Assembly: GCF_004683905.1 (NCBI RefSeq)
Contig: NZ_CP038438.1
Location: 1,860,001-1,924,000, forward strand
DNA from: Pseudomonas fluorescens
Lineage (GTDB): Bacteria; Pseudomonadota; Gammaproteobacteria; Pseudomonadales; Pseudomonadaceae
Direction: 5' to 3'
Length of the DNA stretch: 64,000 bases
A program made the translations under genes and the position numbers. Positions 52,581 through 62,911 of the stretch are shown here, one piece after another. Numbering within the stretch: position 1 is the first letter of the stretch; each line of letters begins with the position of its first letter. The notes under the pieces were generated by a model that worked only from the letters and a program-made list of their open reading frames with translations, did no database searches and had not been told where the DNA came from.

Positions 52581-54734
52581 CTATTCCTTCGGCTGGCCAC
52601 CGCCGGCAGTGATGACCTGCACGCTCATGCGTGGCGTCGCCAGATCGAGTCCGGCTTCGTCCAGATGGCGTTTGAGCGACAGGTTGAACGCTCGGGAAAC
52701 TTCCCATTGTTTGATCGGTGCAGTCTTGAACCGCGCGCGCAGGATCGCGCTGCCGGATTCGAAACTTTCCACGCCCTGAATCTCCAGCGGCGACCAGATG
52801 TTCCGCCGTTGCAGTGGGTCGGTACGCATTTTCTGGCCGACTTCGCGCATCAGTTTGATCGCGTCGTCGATTTCCATGTTGTACGGCACCGCCACGCGGA
52901 AGATCGCGTAGCCGAATTCCCGCGAGTAGTTCTTGATGCTTTTGATTTCGCTGAACGGGATGGTGTGGACGATGCCGTCGATGTCACGCAGGCGCACGGT
53001 GCGGATGGTCAGGCCTTCGACGGTGCCGAGGTGGCCGCCGACGTCGACGTAGTCATCAATGGCCAGCGAGTCTTCGATGATGATGAACAGACCGGTGATC
53101 AGGTCCGCCACCAGCGACTGCGCACCGAAACCGATGGCCAGACCGATCACACCGGCACCGGCCAGCAGTGGCGTGACGTTCATGCCCATGTTCGCCAGGG
53201 CGACGATCAGCGCGATGATGAAAATCGCCACGAACAGCACGTTGCGGATCAGCGGCATCATCGTCTGCGCGCGGGCATTCGCCAGGCCTTTGCGCGAGCG
53301 GGTGAGGGCGTGGTGCACGGCGGTGTCGGCGAGGATCCAGATCAGCCAGGAGAAAATCAGCGTGCCGATCAGGCTGAACAGTTTGACGCTGACGTCATGC
53401 CCTTCGCCCTCGGCAAAGCCGATCAGCGACTTGCCCCACACGCGCAGGCCGAGCTCGATGAAGATCAGCCACACCAGCAGGTGGGCGAGGGTGTAGAAGA
53501 AGCTTTTCAGGCGCTCCGAGTACAACGCATGGCGCTTCGGCCCGCGTTGCGGTTTGAGTGAATGACGGCGCACGAGGCCGTTGATCACCATGCACATCAC
53601 CAGCAGCACCGTGCAGATCAGCGACTGACGCAGGGCGGTGCTGGTGTCGCCGGCGGAGACGAAGGTGGCGAACAGCGAGATGCCGACCAGCACCAGCGCC
53701 GGCACGTACCAGAAGGTGCCGAGGATATCGATGGTGTCGCTGAGGGCGCGGCGGGTCAGGCGGCGGGACAACGGCTGGTTGCGGATCAGGTGCGCGATCG
53801 GCCGGCGGAAACGCAGGATGAACAACCCGGTGAACAGCGCCGCGAGCACGTTGGTGATGGTCGCGGTGGTGTGCGCCAGGTGCACGCCGAGGCCTTCGAC
53901 CAGGCGCGGGTCACTCAGCGCTTCACCGAATGCGGCGAAGCTGCCGATCAGCCACAACGGACGGAAGGCCTGATGCCGCAGGATGTACAGCGCCCGGTGC
54001 CGGTGCGGGCCGTCGAGCAGCGAGAAGGCGATCACGCAGATCGCCGAGAAACAGGTGCCGACCACCAGCGCATAAGCCAGCACCATCGCCAGGCTTTTAC
54101 CCAATGACGACGGCAGCGCGTAGCTCATGTAAACGGTGATGACCAACGCAATCAACCACGGTCCGAGCTTGCGCAGGGCGAAGCGCAGCATGTCGAGGGC
54201 CTTGGGGTGTTGCGGCAGTTCTTCGGTCAGGCCGAAGCGCATGCGCACCCGGTGACCGAGCCAGATCAGCGCGGCGGCGAGCAGGCTCCAGACCATCAGG
54301 ATCACCGCGAAGCCGAAGATGATCGGCAGCCATTCGCTGGCCGGCAACATCAGGTTGTCGAGTTCGTCCCTGGCCAGATCGAACTCGTCGGACCAGCGGG
54401 TCAGCGGGCTGTCGTCACCGGAGAACTGTTTCTCGAAACTGGCCAGGGTGCCGCCGATCAGGCCCAGCACGCCTTCTTCCGGTGAGGCCTGGGCTTTCTT
54501 GGTGGCGTCGCGCAGCTTTTTCAGATCGCTCAGCAATTGCGCGCGTTGCTTGTCGTTTTCCAGCGACTTGATGACTTCATCCAGCGACTGGCCCAGCGGC
54601 TCTTGCGCCTCCGGTTGCGTCTTGGTGGTGTTGAGCAGGCCCGGCAACCCGACCGCCTGGGCAGGGGCCAGCGGCAGCAGCGTCATCAGGCAGACAAGGA
54701 ACAGGCAGGGCAGAGCAAACAGACGAGCGAACAC
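52581..54734 (-). CDS. Large MscS-type mechanosensitive channel
   Basis: A 717-aa member of the MscS family with an extended N-terminus. GTG start chosen at 54734, giving a clean signal peptide (MFARLFALPCLFLVCLMTLLPLAPAQA); an upstream in-frame ATG would add 48 residues of non-homologous leader. A periplasmic helical domain (about 30-140) precedes about 10-11 membrane helices. The channel pore and beta domain are recognisable: PLLAGAGVIGLAIGFGAQSLVADLITGLFIIIED (shortened to GAGVIGLAIGFGAQSLV). It opens during osmotic downshock. Confidence 0.9.
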   Translation of the reverse strand: MFARLFALPCLFLVCLMTLLPLAPAQAVGLPGLLNTTKTQPEAQEPLGQSLDEVIKSLENDKQRAQLLSDLKKLRDATKKAQASPEEGVLGLIGGTLASFEKQFSGDDSPLTRWSDEFDLARDELDNLMLPASEWLPIIFGFAVILMVWSLLAAALIWLGHRVRMRFGLTEELPQHPKALDMLRFALRKLGPWLIALVITVYMSYALPSSLGKSLAMVLAYALVVGTCFSAICVIAFSLLDGPHRHRALYILRHQAFRPLWLIGSFAAFGEALSDPRLVEGLGVHLAHTTATITNVLAALFTGLFILRFRRPIAHLIRNQPLSRRLTRRALSDTIDILGTFWYVPALVLVGISLFATFVSAGDTSTALRQSLICTVLLVMCMVINGLVRRHSLKPQRGPKRHALYSERLKSFFYTLAHLLVWLIFIELGLRVWGKSLIGFAEGEGHDVSVKLFSLIGTLIFSWLIWILADTAVHHALTRSRKGLANARAQTMMPLIRNVLFVAIFIIALIVALANMGMNVTPLLAGAGVIGLAIGFGAQSLVADLITGLFIIIEDSLAIDDYVDVGGHLGTVEGLTIRTVRLRDIDGIVHTIPFSEIKSIKNYSREFGYAIFRVAVPYNMEIDDAIKLMREVGQKMRTDPLQRRNIWSPLEIQGVESFESGSAILRARFKTAPIKQWEVSRAFNLSLKRHLDEAGLDLATPRMSVQVITAGGGQPKE

Positions 54735-54811
54735 TAGGCGGTCAACCTCGCAAAGGGGCGAATTGAGCGAGTGTACGAGGCAGCCAGAATCAATGCGAGC
54801 CGGGCGCGGAT

Positions 54812-54988
54812 TTATTCGTTGAGTTTGGCGAGGATCTTGTAGACCACGGTCGCCAGGATCATCAGCATGCCGACCCACATGGCAAACACACCGGCGTTCT
54901 TGTCGCGGAAGTTGAAACCGATCGCCAGCAGGATCATCCCGGACAGTATCGGAATGAGCATGGCGTGGAAGGAGGACATCGAAATCAT
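54812..54988 (-). CDS. Small two-helix membrane protein (58 aa)
   Basis: 58-aa frame starting MISMSSFHAMLIPILSG. Two hydrophobic segments (IPILSGMILLAIGF and FAMWVGMLMILATVVYKI) are separated by a charged loop FRDKNAG, a good alpha-hairpin topology. AAGG lies 9 nt before the ATG. It lies 78 nt upstream of the mechanosensitive channel on the same strand and may share its transcript. No family known. Confidence 0.72.
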   Translation of the reverse strand: MISMSSFHAMLIPILSGMILLAIGFNFRDKNAGVFAMWVGMLMILATVVYKILAKLNE

Positions 54989-55102
54989 GGTGACTGCCTT
55001 GTCGAAGGGAATGATTTAAGTCTAGGTCGCTTTCTGCAGCGAGGAGTGATGTGTATCAGGAATGATTCGGTTCTACGATGAATCTTTGTTGTCTGCACGA
55101 GC

Positions 55103-55172
55103 GCTTTCGCGAGCAAGCCCGCTCCCACAGGTTGAAATGCATTCCAATGTGGGAGCGGGCTTGCTCGCGAAG
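55103..55172. repeat. REP pair
   Basis: Inverted REP cores between apeB and the small membrane protein gene. Confidence 0.9.
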
Positions 55173-55183
55173 CTTTTCAGCTT

Positions 55184-56473
55184 TTAAGGCAACTCGCGGC
55201 TGGCGTAGAACGCGCTCAGCACTTTGACCAGGTGCGCCAGGTCGTGGCTGCCGCACAGTTCGCGGATCGAGTGCATGGCGAAGGTCGGCAGGCCGATGTC
55301 GACGGTGCGCACGCCCAGGTGGCTGGCGGTGATCGGGCCGATGGTCGAGCCGCAGCCCATGTCGCTGCGCACCACGAAGCTCTGCACCGGTACTTCTTCG
55401 GCCATGCACAGGTGGCGGAAGAACCCGGCGGTTTCGCTGTTGGTGGCGTAGCGCTGGTTGCTGTTGACCTTGATCACCGGGCCGGCGTTGAGTTTCGGAC
55501 CGTGGTTGGCGTCGTGCTTCTCGGCGTAGTTCGGGTGCACGCCGTGGGCATTGTCGGCTGAGACCAGCAGCGATTTCTGGATGGTGCGGACGAACTCGTC
55601 ACCTTCCGGCAGCAGGCGGCGCAGGGTCTGTTCGAGCATCGGGCCATCGGCACCGCACGCCGAGCAGGAGCCGACTTCTTCGTGGTCGTTGCACACCAGC
55701 ACGCAGGTTTCTTCGGTGTCGGCAGTGAGCAGGGCTTGCAGGCCGGCGTAACACGACAGCAGGTTGTCCAGGCGCGCGCCGGCGATGAAGTCGCCATGCA
55801 GGCCGATGACCGCCGCGCTCTGGGTGTCGTAGAAACTCAGCTCGTAATCCAGCACCACATCGGCGTTCAGGCCATGTTCGCGGGCCAGTTGATCGGTCAG
55901 TACCGCACGGAAGTCGACGCGCTCGTCACCGGCGAACTGCGCGAGGATCGGCGGCAGCTCCGTCTGTGCGTTGATCGCCCAGCCTTGGTTGGCTTCACGG
56001 TTCAGGTGAATCGCCAGGTTGGGAATGATCGCGATTGGCGCCTTGAAGTCGATCAGCTGGCTTTCGACCTTGCCGTCGCGACGGAAGGTGACGCGCCCGG
56101 CCAGCGACAGGTCGCGGTCAAACCACGGCGCCAGCAGCGCGCCGCCGTAGACTTCAACGCCCAGTTGCCAGAAGCCCTGACGTTGCAGTTCCGGTTGCGG
56201 CTTGACCCGCAGACACGGGCTGTCGGTGTGGGCGCCGACCAGACGGATACCGTCGTGCAGCGGCGAGTTGCGGCCCATTTTGATCGCGACGATCGAGGAG
56301 TCGTTGCGGGTGACGTAATAGCGGCCGTTGGCCTCTGTAGTCCATGGCTCGCGCTCGTCGAGGCGCACGTAACCGGCGGCCTCCAGACGCTGAACAAGGC
56401 TGGCGGTGGCGTGGAACGGGGTAGGGGAGGCCTTGAGGAAGTCGATCAGGCCTTGGTTCAACTCTTCGCGCAT
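55184..56473 (-). CDS. apeB: M18-family aminopeptidase
   Basis: A 429-aa aspartyl aminopeptidase. M18 motifs: [13 protein letters not shown] with the metal histidine, the catalytic CNDHEEVGS (metal and general-base glutamates) and the C-terminal [20 protein letters not shown]. It forms a dodecameric cytosolic enzyme that removes N-terminal acidic residues. Length matches Pseudomonas ApeB. Stands alone between REP pairs. Confidence 0.94.
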   Translation of the reverse strand: MREELNQGLIDFLKASPTPFHATASLVQRLEAAGYVRLDEREPWTTEANGRYYVTRNDSSIVAIKMGRNSPLHDGIRLVGAHTDSPCLRVKPQPELQRQGFWQLGVEVYGGALLAPWFDRDLSLAGRVTFRRDGKVESQLIDFKAPIAIIPNLAIHLNREANQGWAINAQTELPPILAQFAGDERVDFRAVLTDQLAREHGLNADVVLDYELSFYDTQSAAVIGLHGDFIAGARLDNLLSCYAGLQALLTADTEETCVLVCNDHEEVGSCSACGADGPMLEQTLRRLLPEGDEFVRTIQKSLLVSADNAHGVHPNYAEKHDANHGPKLNAGPVIKVNSNQRYATNSETAGFFRHLCMAEEVPVQSFVVRSDMGCGSTIGPITASHLGVRTVDIGLPTFAMHSIRELCGSHDLAHLVKVLSAFYASRELP

Positions 56474-56543
56474 AAGAAGCTCCAGACAGCAATGGGCGCG
56501 AGTTTAACGCATCGGCCCGGGAATTGAATCCGGGCAGGATCGG

Positions 56544-56632
56544 GGTGGGAGCGGGCTTGCTCGCGAAAGCGGTGGGTCAGATGCAGATTTTTGGATGACA
56601 CACCGCTTTCGCGAGCAAGCCCGCTCCCACAG
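56544..56632. repeat. REP pair
   Basis: Inverted REP cores between the glycosyltransferase-like and apeB genes. Confidence 0.9.
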
Positions 56633-56645
56633 GGAGTAATGTGGA

Positions 56646-57743
56646 TCAGCGGGCGGCTATGCGTTTTTTCAAATAGTTCATGATGACTTTTTCATCTTCC
56701 GGTTTATCCGGACGCGGCAGCTGTTGCGGCCAGGACTTCTGGCTCAGCAGTTTTTTCTGCTGGCTCTCGTCCCAACGCAGAATTTCCCGCGAGGCGCATT
56801 CCCACCATTCGTGTCGGCAAACGCTGTAGTACGGATCTTCCGGCGCGGCGCTGCCGTACAGCAGATCACGACCGACCTTGCGCAGGGCACCTTTCTGGTG
56901 GCGCAGCTTCCATTTGATTTTCAATCGGCGCCAGGCCGAGGGGAACGGCTTGACCCGTGGCACATCGCTGCACAGATCCACCAGGCGCTGGCTGAACTGC
57001 TCGCCGTGCTGGGAGAAGAAGTATGTCTGCATCGCGTGGAAGAAACGTTTTTCCGCGAAGTAGTGGTAGACGTGTTTGCGCGCTTCCACCACCTGACGCT
57101 CGCGCATGGCATACGACAGGGCGATCTGTTCGATGGTGTGGATTTCGAAGCCGCCGAGTGTCCACTCATCAATCAGGCGGATCGACTCTTCGAACAGCGC
57201 TGAGTCGCTGTCGGTCACGCCGCACAAGCCGCTGTTGTAGAGCTTGAAACCGTTATCCGGCGTCACGCCGTGGCTGCGCAGGTCGCGACCGAGTTTTTGA
57301 TAGTCGGGACGCTGATGCACATCTTTCCAGTCGTACTCGAAGCGATCCATCACCGAGCGATTCGGCTCGATGAATTTGAACAGTTGGCTCGGGTGGCGGG
57401 TGAACAGGGTGTCGGTGTCGACGAACAGGGTTTTTTCCGCCCACTGCATGCCCGCGGCGATGGCGCAGGCCTTGCGGCGGTGGTGATAGCCGTGGGTGCC
57501 TTGCCAGCGGGTCAGAGTCGCTTCATCCAGCAACACCGTGTCGACCGGCCAGCCCGCATAGTCGTCGGGGCGATCGGTGAGAATGCGGATCGCCGGACGC
57601 TCGCCGTTTTTAGCCTGGGACAGTACGGTCAGGATGCTGAACTTGGCTTCGCGCCGGTACACATCCTGATTGCCGTAAACCAGGTAAAGCAGTTGATGAC
57701 GAACTTTCGTGAGGGGGGTTACCAGGGAATCGATACAACTCAT
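56646..57743 (-). CDS. Glycosyltransferase-like protein
   Basis: A 365-aa protein with a GT-A-type pattern. VDTDTLFTRHPSQLF gives the D-x-D metal/nucleotide site at about residue 121, preceded by a Rossmann-like LLYLVYGNQDVYRREAKFSILTVL. A positively charged C-terminal domain (RRLKIKWKLRHQKGAL) could contact membrane lipid or lipopolysaccharide. Similar proteins in pseudomonads lie beside core-oligosaccharide genes; here only the min and rluA genes are near. The chosen ATG follows the conserved start (MSCIDSLVTPL). Confidence 0.75.
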   Translation of the reverse strand: MSCIDSLVTPLTKVRHQLLYLVYGNQDVYRREAKFSILTVLSQAKNGERPAIRILTDRPDDYAGWPVDTVLLDEATLTRWQGTHGYHHRRKACAIAAGMQWAEKTLFVDTDTLFTRHPSQLFKFIEPNRSVMDRFEYDWKDVHQRPDYQKLGRDLRSHGVTPDNGFKLYNSGLCGVTDSDSALFEESIRLIDEWTLGGFEIHTIEQIALSYAMRERQVVEARKHVYHYFAEKRFFHAMQTYFFSQHGEQFSQRLVDLCSDVPRVKPFPSAWRRLKIKWKLRHQKGALRKVGRDLLYGSAAPEDPYYSVCRHEWWECASREILRWDESQQKKLLSQKSWPQQLPRPDKPEDEKVIMNYLKKRIAAR

Positions 57744-57796
57744 CCGAAAACAGAATCCTTGTCCAAAAGAAAACAGCGCCGCCACTCAGGCAGCGC

Positions 57797-58432
57797 TTAA
57801 AACGGTGCCGGGCATTCGAAGCGCAAACGCTCGCCGGTTTGCGGGTGGGTGAAGCTCAGCATGCTGGCGTGCAGGCACAGACGCGGCCAGGCCGCCAAGG
57901 CCTGCTCATGGGCGTACAGCCCGTCGCCCAGCAGCGGGTGGCCGATGGACAGCATGTGCACACGCAACTGGTGCGAGCGACCGGTGATCGGCGTCAGTTC
58001 GACGCGGCACCAGTCGCCGCAACGTTCCAGTACGCGCCAGAAGGTCAGCGCATGCTTGCCGAATTCGTGGTCGACCACGTGCCGCGGTTTGGTCGGCGGA
58101 TCGTAGCGCAACGGCAGGTCGATGCTGCCGCTGTCCAGTTCCGGCTGACCCCAGCAGAGCGCAGTGTAGGCTTTCTCTGTTTCACGATCGTGAAACTGCC
58201 GCGACAGTTCGCGGTGAGTATCCGCGTCACGGGCCAGCAGAATGATGCCGGAGGTTTCCCAGTCCAGGCGATGGACGATGCGCGCTTCCGGGTAGCCGTT
58301 TTCCTGCAGGCGGGTGATCAGGCAGTCCTTGTTGTCGTCGGCGCGACCGGGCACCGAGAGCAGCAACGTCGGTTTGTCGACCACCAGTACGGCGGCGTCC
58401 TGATGAATGATGCGGATGTTGGACAACGGCAT
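57797..58432 (-). CDS. rluA: Dual-specificity RNA pseudouridine synthase RluA
   Basis: A 211-aa pseudouridine synthase. The catalytic aspartate is in HRLDWETSGI (motif HRLDxxTSG), and PITGRSHQLRVHMLSIGHPLLGD matches E. coli RluA closely. RluA modifies U746 of 23S rRNA and U32 of several tRNAs. It begins close to the minE gene on the same strand, with a terminator-like hairpin between. Confidence 0.93.
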   Translation of the reverse strand: MPLSNIRIIHQDAAVLVVDKPTLLLSVPGRADDNKDCLITRLQENGYPEARIVHRLDWETSGIILLARDADTHRELSRQFHDRETEKAYTALCWGQPELDSGSIDLPLRYDPPTKPRHVVDHEFGKHALTFWRVLERCGDWCRVELTPITGRSHQLRVHMLSIGHPLLGDGLYAHEQALAAWPRLCLHASMLSFTHPQTGERLRFECPAPF

Positions 58433-58459
58433 TAAAACAGCCTCGTAACAAATGCCAAC

Positions 58460-58503
58460 GGCGGCTCAGGGCCATTCCGCGATGGGAATGGCCCTGAGCC
58501 GCC
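58460..58503 (-). terminator. Long perfect hairpin after minE
   Basis: GGCGGCTCAGGGCCATTCC (58460-58478) and its exact complement (58485-58503), 19-bp stem with 6-nt loop. It lies between minE and rluA. There is no U-run, so it may act by hairpin stabilisation or as a Rho-independent site with weak tail. Confidence 0.75.
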
Positions 58504-58523
58504 GTCGTTCCTGCCGGATCGAC

Positions 58524-58778
58524 TCAGCGATCGGGCAGGGTGATGTTGAGTTCCAGAATCGAGCAACTGCCCTGGCTTTCCAGTGCAACATGTACGTCGT
58601 CGTTGCCGATGTTGACGTACTTGCGGATCACGTCGACCAGTTCCTTCTGCAAGGCTGGCAGGTAATCCGGCGTGCTGCGCTGGCCGCGCTCATGCGCCAC
58701 GATGATCTGTAGACGCTCTTTCGCTACCGAGGCGGTACTTGGCTTTTTGTTGGCACGAAAGAAGTCAAAAAGGTTCAT
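58524..58778 (-). CDS. minE: Cell division topological specificity factor MinE
   Basis: An 84-aa protein: [23 protein letters not shown] at the start is the anti-MinCD domain, and [19 protein letters not shown] the topological domain. It drives MinD off the membrane and sets up pole-to-pole oscillation. The ATG overlaps the minD stop (TAATG). Confidence 0.96.
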   Translation of the reverse strand: MNLFDFFRANKKPSTASVAKERLQIIVAHERGQRSTPDYLPALQKELVDVIRKYVNIGNDDVHVALESQGSCSILELNITLPDR

Positions 58779-59590
58779 TACCTACCTCCAAACAGGCGCT
58801 CGAAGAATCCCTTCTTCGTAACATCGAGGAAACGATGTTCTTTTTCTTTGCCCAGCAGACGATCAACGGCATCGCTGTACGCCTGACCGGCATCGCTCTG
58901 GTCGTCGAGAATCACTGGAACGCCCGAGTTGGAAGCCTTCAGGACCGCCTGCGACTCAGGGATGACGCCCAGCAGGGTCACGGCCAGGATTTCCTTCACG
59001 TCTTCGACGCCCAGCATCTCGCCATCGCTGACGCGCTGCGGGTTGTAACGGGTCAGCAGGAGGTGTTCCTTGATCGGGTCTTCGCCTTTTTCGGCGCGAC
59101 GCGATTTGCTGGCCAACAGGCCGAGCATGCGGTCGGAGTCACGTACCGAGGACACTTCCGGGTTGGTCACGATGATCGCTTCGTCGGCGAAATACATGGC
59201 CAGGTGCGCACCTTTCTCGATGCCCGCCGGGGAGTCGCAGACCACGAAGTCGAAGTCTTCCTTCAACTGCATCAGGACTTTTTCCACGCCTTCCTGGGTC
59301 AGCGCGTCTTTGTCGCGGGTCTGGCTGGCGGCCAGCACGTAGAGATTTTCCAGGCGCTTGTCTTTGATCAGGGCCTGCTGCAGGTTGGCTTCGCCGTTGA
59401 CCACGTTGACGAAGTCGTACACCACGCGACGCTCGCAACCCATGATCAGGTCGAGGTTACGCAGGCCCACGTCGAAGTCGACGATCACTGTTTTATGGCC
59501 GCGCAGAGCGAGGCCGGTACCGATAGCGGCGCTGGTGGTGGTCTTACCCACACCACCCTTGCCGGATGTAACCACGAGAATCTTGGCCAA
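58778..59590 (-). CDS. minD: Septum site-determining ATPase MinD
   Basis: A 270-aa deviant Walker ATPase. The P-loop [12 protein letters not shown] is at the N-terminus, switch [14 protein letters not shown] follows, and the amphipathic membrane helix FFERLFGGR closes the protein. It recruits MinC to the poles. Its stop overlaps minE; 199 nt separate it from minC. Confidence 0.97.
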   Translation of the reverse strand: MAKILVVTSGKGGVGKTTTSAAIGTGLALRGHKTVIVDFDVGLRNLDLIMGCERRVVYDFVNVVNGEANLQQALIKDKRLENLYVLAASQTRDKDALTQEGVEKVLMQLKEDFDFVVCDSPAGIEKGAHLAMYFADEAIIVTNPEVSSVRDSDRMLGLLASKSRRAEKGEDPIKEHLLLTRYNPQRVSDGEMLGVEDVKEILAVTLLGVIPESQAVLKASNSGVPVILDDQSDAGQAYSDAVDRLLGKEKEHRFLDVTKKGFFERLFGGR

Positions 59591-59789
59591 GGTGTTTCAC
59601 CCCTAAGGAAGAAGGACTTTTTAGCCCCTGAAAAACATCTCTTGAAAACTACTGCAGTCGGACAGCCTTGGCTGGAATTCGGCGCAAGTCGCAATTGCCG
59701 GGGGCAAACGCTGCTTGTTCCTTTTTCCTACTTCGTTTGAGCCGTTTTCGCTACGTTTTAGAGATGCTTGGAAAATGCGGCAGTATCCG

Positions 59790-60527
59790 TTAAAGCCGAA
59801 TGATGTTCAACACGTCGGCCGACAGGCTGACCTGGACGCCGGAGCCCCACAGTGGATCGCGGCGCAAATCTTCGGAAACCTTGTAATGCCCGGCGATGGA
59901 GATCAGTTCAGCGCTCAATTGCTGACAGAAAATCCGGGCCTTGGTGTCGCCTTTGACGCCGGCCAGTGCGCGACCGCGCATCGGGCCGTATACATGGATG
60001 TTGCCATCGGCCAGAAGTTCCGCCCCCGGACTGACCGAAGAAACGACGACCAGATCGCCACCCTGGGCATATATCTGTTGGCCACCACGTACTGGCGTGG
60101 TGATGACGCGGGTCGGTTTGACCGTTGGCTCCGGCGGCTTTTCCGGCTTCTTTTTGACTTCCGGTTCCGGCGCTTCCAGCGGTCGCTCGCGGGCGCCGGA
60201 CGGCGGCAGCACCGGGATGTCGATGGCGATGGCGGCAGCGATGTCTTCGATACGGCTGGCGCGGATCGCCAGGGTGCGCAGACCATGCTGGCGGCATACG
60301 CGCATCAGGCCGGGCAGATCGACCGCGCCTTCGCCGGGCGGCAGTTTGTCCAGCGCCAGGACCAACGGTGCATTGCTGAAGAAATTCGGCGCCTGGGCGA
60401 CTTTGGCGGCCAGTTGCCGATCAAGGCTGTCGAGGTCGTTGCGGGACAGTTCCAGCACCGTGATGGCCAGCATGCTGCCCTTCAACTGGAACACGGGATC
60501 TCGGTCTGGCGATTCGTTTTGGCTCAT
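59790..60527 (-). CDS. minC: Septum site-determining protein MinC
   Basis: A 245-aa inhibitor of FtsZ polymerisation. N-terminal domain ([15 protein letters not shown]), a proline/lysine-rich linker with [13 protein letters not shown] (about 125-140), and the beta-helical C-terminal domain with [36 protein letters not shown] (here noted as [14 protein letters not shown] and [16 protein letters not shown]). Start chosen at [10 protein letters not shown]. Divergent from lpxL. Confidence 0.96.
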   Translation of the reverse strand: MSQNESPDRDPVFQLKGSMLAITVLELSRNDLDSLDRQLAAKVAQAPNFFSNAPLVLALDKLPPGEGAVDLPGLMRVCRQHGLRTLAIRASRIEDIAAAIAIDIPVLPPSGARERPLEAPEPEVKKKPEKPPEPTVKPTRVITTPVRGGQQIYAQGGDLVVVSSVSPGAELLADGNIHVYGPMRGRALAGVKGDTKARIFCQQLSAELISIAGHYKVSEDLRRDPLWGSGVQVSLSADVLNIIRL

Positions 60528-60644
60528 ATCGGCATACAACGGCTTGTCACTAAAAGTGCCGAGACTTATAACGAGAACGCCCGCGAGCCGCAAGCCGGGT
60601 CGAACGATGTAGAATGCGCGGCCACTGAATTTACGGAAGCTTTA

Positions 60645-61580
60645 ATGGATCGCCCGCGTTTTCGAAGAGCCTTTCTTTCTCCCCGCTTCTGGCCGCTCTG
60701 GTGCGGTCTGGGGCTGTTGTGGCTGGTCGTGCAGTTGCCGTATGCGGTTTTACTGACGATCGGTCGTGTGCTGGGCGCATTGATGTATCGCGTGGCCGGC
60801 GACCGGCGGCGTATCGCCAAGCGCAATCTCGAGCTGTGCTTCCCGGAAAAATCCGCCGCCGAGCGTAAACGCTTGCTCAAGGAAAACTTCGCCTCCACCG
60901 GCATCGCTTTTTTTGAAATGGCGATGAGTTGGTGGTGGTCCCGTGAGCGTCTGGCCAAACTGGCGCATGTCGAAGGCCTGGAGCATCTGCAAAAGGCCCA
61001 GCGCGAAGGCAAGGGCGTGATCCTCATGGCCGCGCACTTCACCACCCTGGAAATCGGCGCCGCGTTGCTCGGCCAGCAGCACACCATCGATGGCATGTAC
61101 CGCGAGCACAAAAACCCGTTGTTCGACTTCGTCCAGCGTCGGGGCCGTGAGCGGCACAATCTCGATTCGCTGGCGGTGGAGCGTGACGACGTGCGTGGCA
61201 TGCTCAAGTTGCTGCGTTCGGGCCGGGCGATCTGGTACGCACCGGATCAGGATTACGGCGCCAAGCAAAGCATCTTCGTGCCGCTGTTCGGCATTCAGGC
61301 GGCGACCGTGACCGCGACCACCAAATTCGCCCGCTTGGGTAAAGCGCTGGTGGTGCCGTTTACTCAGGAGCGTCTGGCGGATGGCAGCGGTTACAAACTG
61401 GTGATCCACCCGCCGCTGGAAGACTTCCCGGGCGAGACCGAAGAAGCCGACTGCATCCGCATCAACCAGTGGGTGGAAAGTGCGCTGCGCGCCTGCCCTG
61501 AGCAATACTTGTGGGCGCACCGCCGCTTCAAGAGCCGTCCACCGGGCGAGCCGAAGCTTTACCCGAAACGGCGCGGCTGA
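60645..61580 (+). CDS. lpxL: Lipid A lauroyl/myristoyl acyltransferase (LpxL-type)
   Basis: A 311-aa inner-membrane acyltransferase (HtrB family). N-terminal hydrophobic helix, then catalytic H-x4-E in AAHFTTLEIG (about residue 128), YAPDQDYGAKQSIFVPLFG and YLWAHRRFKSRPPGEP, which are family hallmarks. It adds a secondary acyl chain to lipid A. Start has a weak upstream AAGC; the frame further upstream lacks coding character. Divergent from minC and followed by the patatin gene. Confidence 0.93.
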   Translation: MDRPRFRRAFLSPRFWPLWCGLGLLWLVVQLPYAVLLTIGRVLGALMYRVAGDRRRIAKRNLELCFPEKSAAERKRLLKENFASTGIAFFEMAMSWWWSRERLAKLAHVEGLEHLQKAQREGKGVILMAAHFTTLEIGAALLGQQHTIDGMYREHKNPLFDFVQRRGRERHNLDSLAVERDDVRGMLKLLRSGRAIWYAPDQDYGAKQSIFVPLFGIQAATVTATTKFARLGKALVVPFTQERLADGSGYKLVIHPPLEDFPGETEEADCIRINQWVESALRACPEQYLWAHRRFKSRPPGEPKLYPKRRG

Positions 61581-61615
61581 TTCACTCACCCTTTCAAGCA
61601 CCATGGAGCGTTGCG

Positions 61616-62788
61616 ATGAGCCCAGCGGAACCGGTCACAGGTTTGATTCTTTCCGGCGGCGGGGCTCGGGCGGCGTATCAGGTGGGGGTACTGGCGGCGA
61701 TTGCCGAATTGCTGCCGCTGGGCGCGGACAATCCGTTTCCGGTGATCGTCGGCACTTCGGCCGGGGCGATCAACGCGGTCAGCCTCGCCAGTGGTGCCAC
61801 CGATTTTCGCGCGGCCATCGAACGCCTCACACTGTTCTGGCAGGGCTTTCGCAGTCATCGGGTGTTGCGCAGTGACTGGCCGGGGGTGATCCGTCAGGCC
61901 AGCCGCTTTTTCAGTCACAGCCTGCTCGGCATCGGTCGCCAACTGCCGGTGGCGCTGCTCAACAGTTCGCCGCTGCGCGAGCTGCTCAATGAAAAACTGC
62001 ACATGCCCGGTATCGCCGAATCCATCGCGCGCAAGCAATTGCATGCGGTGGCGGTGACCGCGTTCGGCTACGAATCGGGGCAGGCGGTGACCTTCTATCA
62101 GGGCGGCGGCACGATCGATGCGTGGTTGCGCCATCGGCGGATCGGCGTGCCGGCGCAATTGTCGGTGGACCATCTGCTCGCCAGTTCGGCGATCCCGTTG
62201 CTGTTTGCCCCGGTGAAAATCGGTGAGGAATATTTCGGCGACGGCGCGGTACGCCAGTCGGCACCGATCAGCCCGGCGCTGCACCTGGGCGCGAGTCGGG
62301 TGCTGGTGGTGGGCGTCAGCGGCAACCCGCGCGGGTTTGATCCGCAGCAGCCGCTGGAGCGCGCCTACACCGGTCAGCAGCCAACGCTGGCGCAGATCGG
62401 CGGGCACATGCTCAACAGCACGTTCATTGACAGTCTGGAGAGCGACATCGAGTTGCTGCAGCGTCTGAACCAGTTCAGCCACCTGATGCCCGAGGGCGTG
62501 CCGACTCGTGAGTTGGGCGTGGCGCCAGTGGAAGTGCTGGTGATTGCGCCGAGTCAGCCGATCGACGAGATCGCGGCGCGGCATCGGCAGGAGTTGCCGG
62601 CGGCATTGCGCCTGTTCTTACGCGGCCCGGGGGCGACCAAGACCAGTGGGGCAGGGGTGCTGAGTTATCTGTTGTTCGAGGCGGGGTATTGCAGCGAGCT
62701 GATCGATCTGGGACGGCGCGATGCGTTGGCCAAGCGTGAGGAGTTGTGCCGGTTTCTCGGGATCACCGAGGCGGTCGCGCCCACCTGA
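61616..62788 (+). CDS. Patatin-like phospholipase
   Basis: A 390-aa serine lipid hydrolase of the patatin/RssA group. Oxyanion loop LSGGGARAAYQVGVL at residues 12-26, nucleophile in GTSAGA (about residue 47), and the catalytic aspartate in FGDGAVRQ (about 205). No signal peptide, so probably cytosolic or membrane-associated. The ATG after CATGGAGCGTTGCG is chosen; GGAG upstream fits. Could trim phospholipids; partner unknown. Confidence 0.9.
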   Translation: MSPAEPVTGLILSGGGARAAYQVGVLAAIAELLPLGADNPFPVIVGTSAGAINAVSLASGATDFRAAIERLTLFWQGFRSHRVLRSDWPGVIRQASRFFSHSLLGIGRQLPVALLNSSPLRELLNEKLHMPGIAESIARKQLHAVAVTAFGYESGQAVTFYQGGGTIDAWLRHRRIGVPAQLSVDHLLASSAIPLLFAPVKIGEEYFGDGAVRQSAPISPALHLGASRVLVVGVSGNPRGFDPQQPLERAYTGQQPTLAQIGGHMLNSTFIDSLESDIELLQRLNQFSHLMPEGVPTRELGVAPVEVLVIAPSQPIDEIAARHRQELPAALRLFLRGPGATKTSGAGVLSYLLFEAGYCSELIDLGRRDALAKREELCRFLGITEAVAPT

Positions 62789-62801
62789 TATTTGTGCTGA
62801 A

Positions 62802-62884
62802 GCCATTCGCGAGCAAGCTCGCTCCCACATTGGTTCTGTGTTGGTCACAAAACCAGTGTGGGAGCGGGCTTGCTCGTGAAGGCG
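62802..62884. repeat. REP pair
   Basis: Inverted REP cores between two convergent genes; second copy has a G-to-T variation (CTCGTGAAG). Confidence 0.88.
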
Positions 62885-62911
62885 TCCTTGCAGACGCCAC
62901 TGATACCAGGA

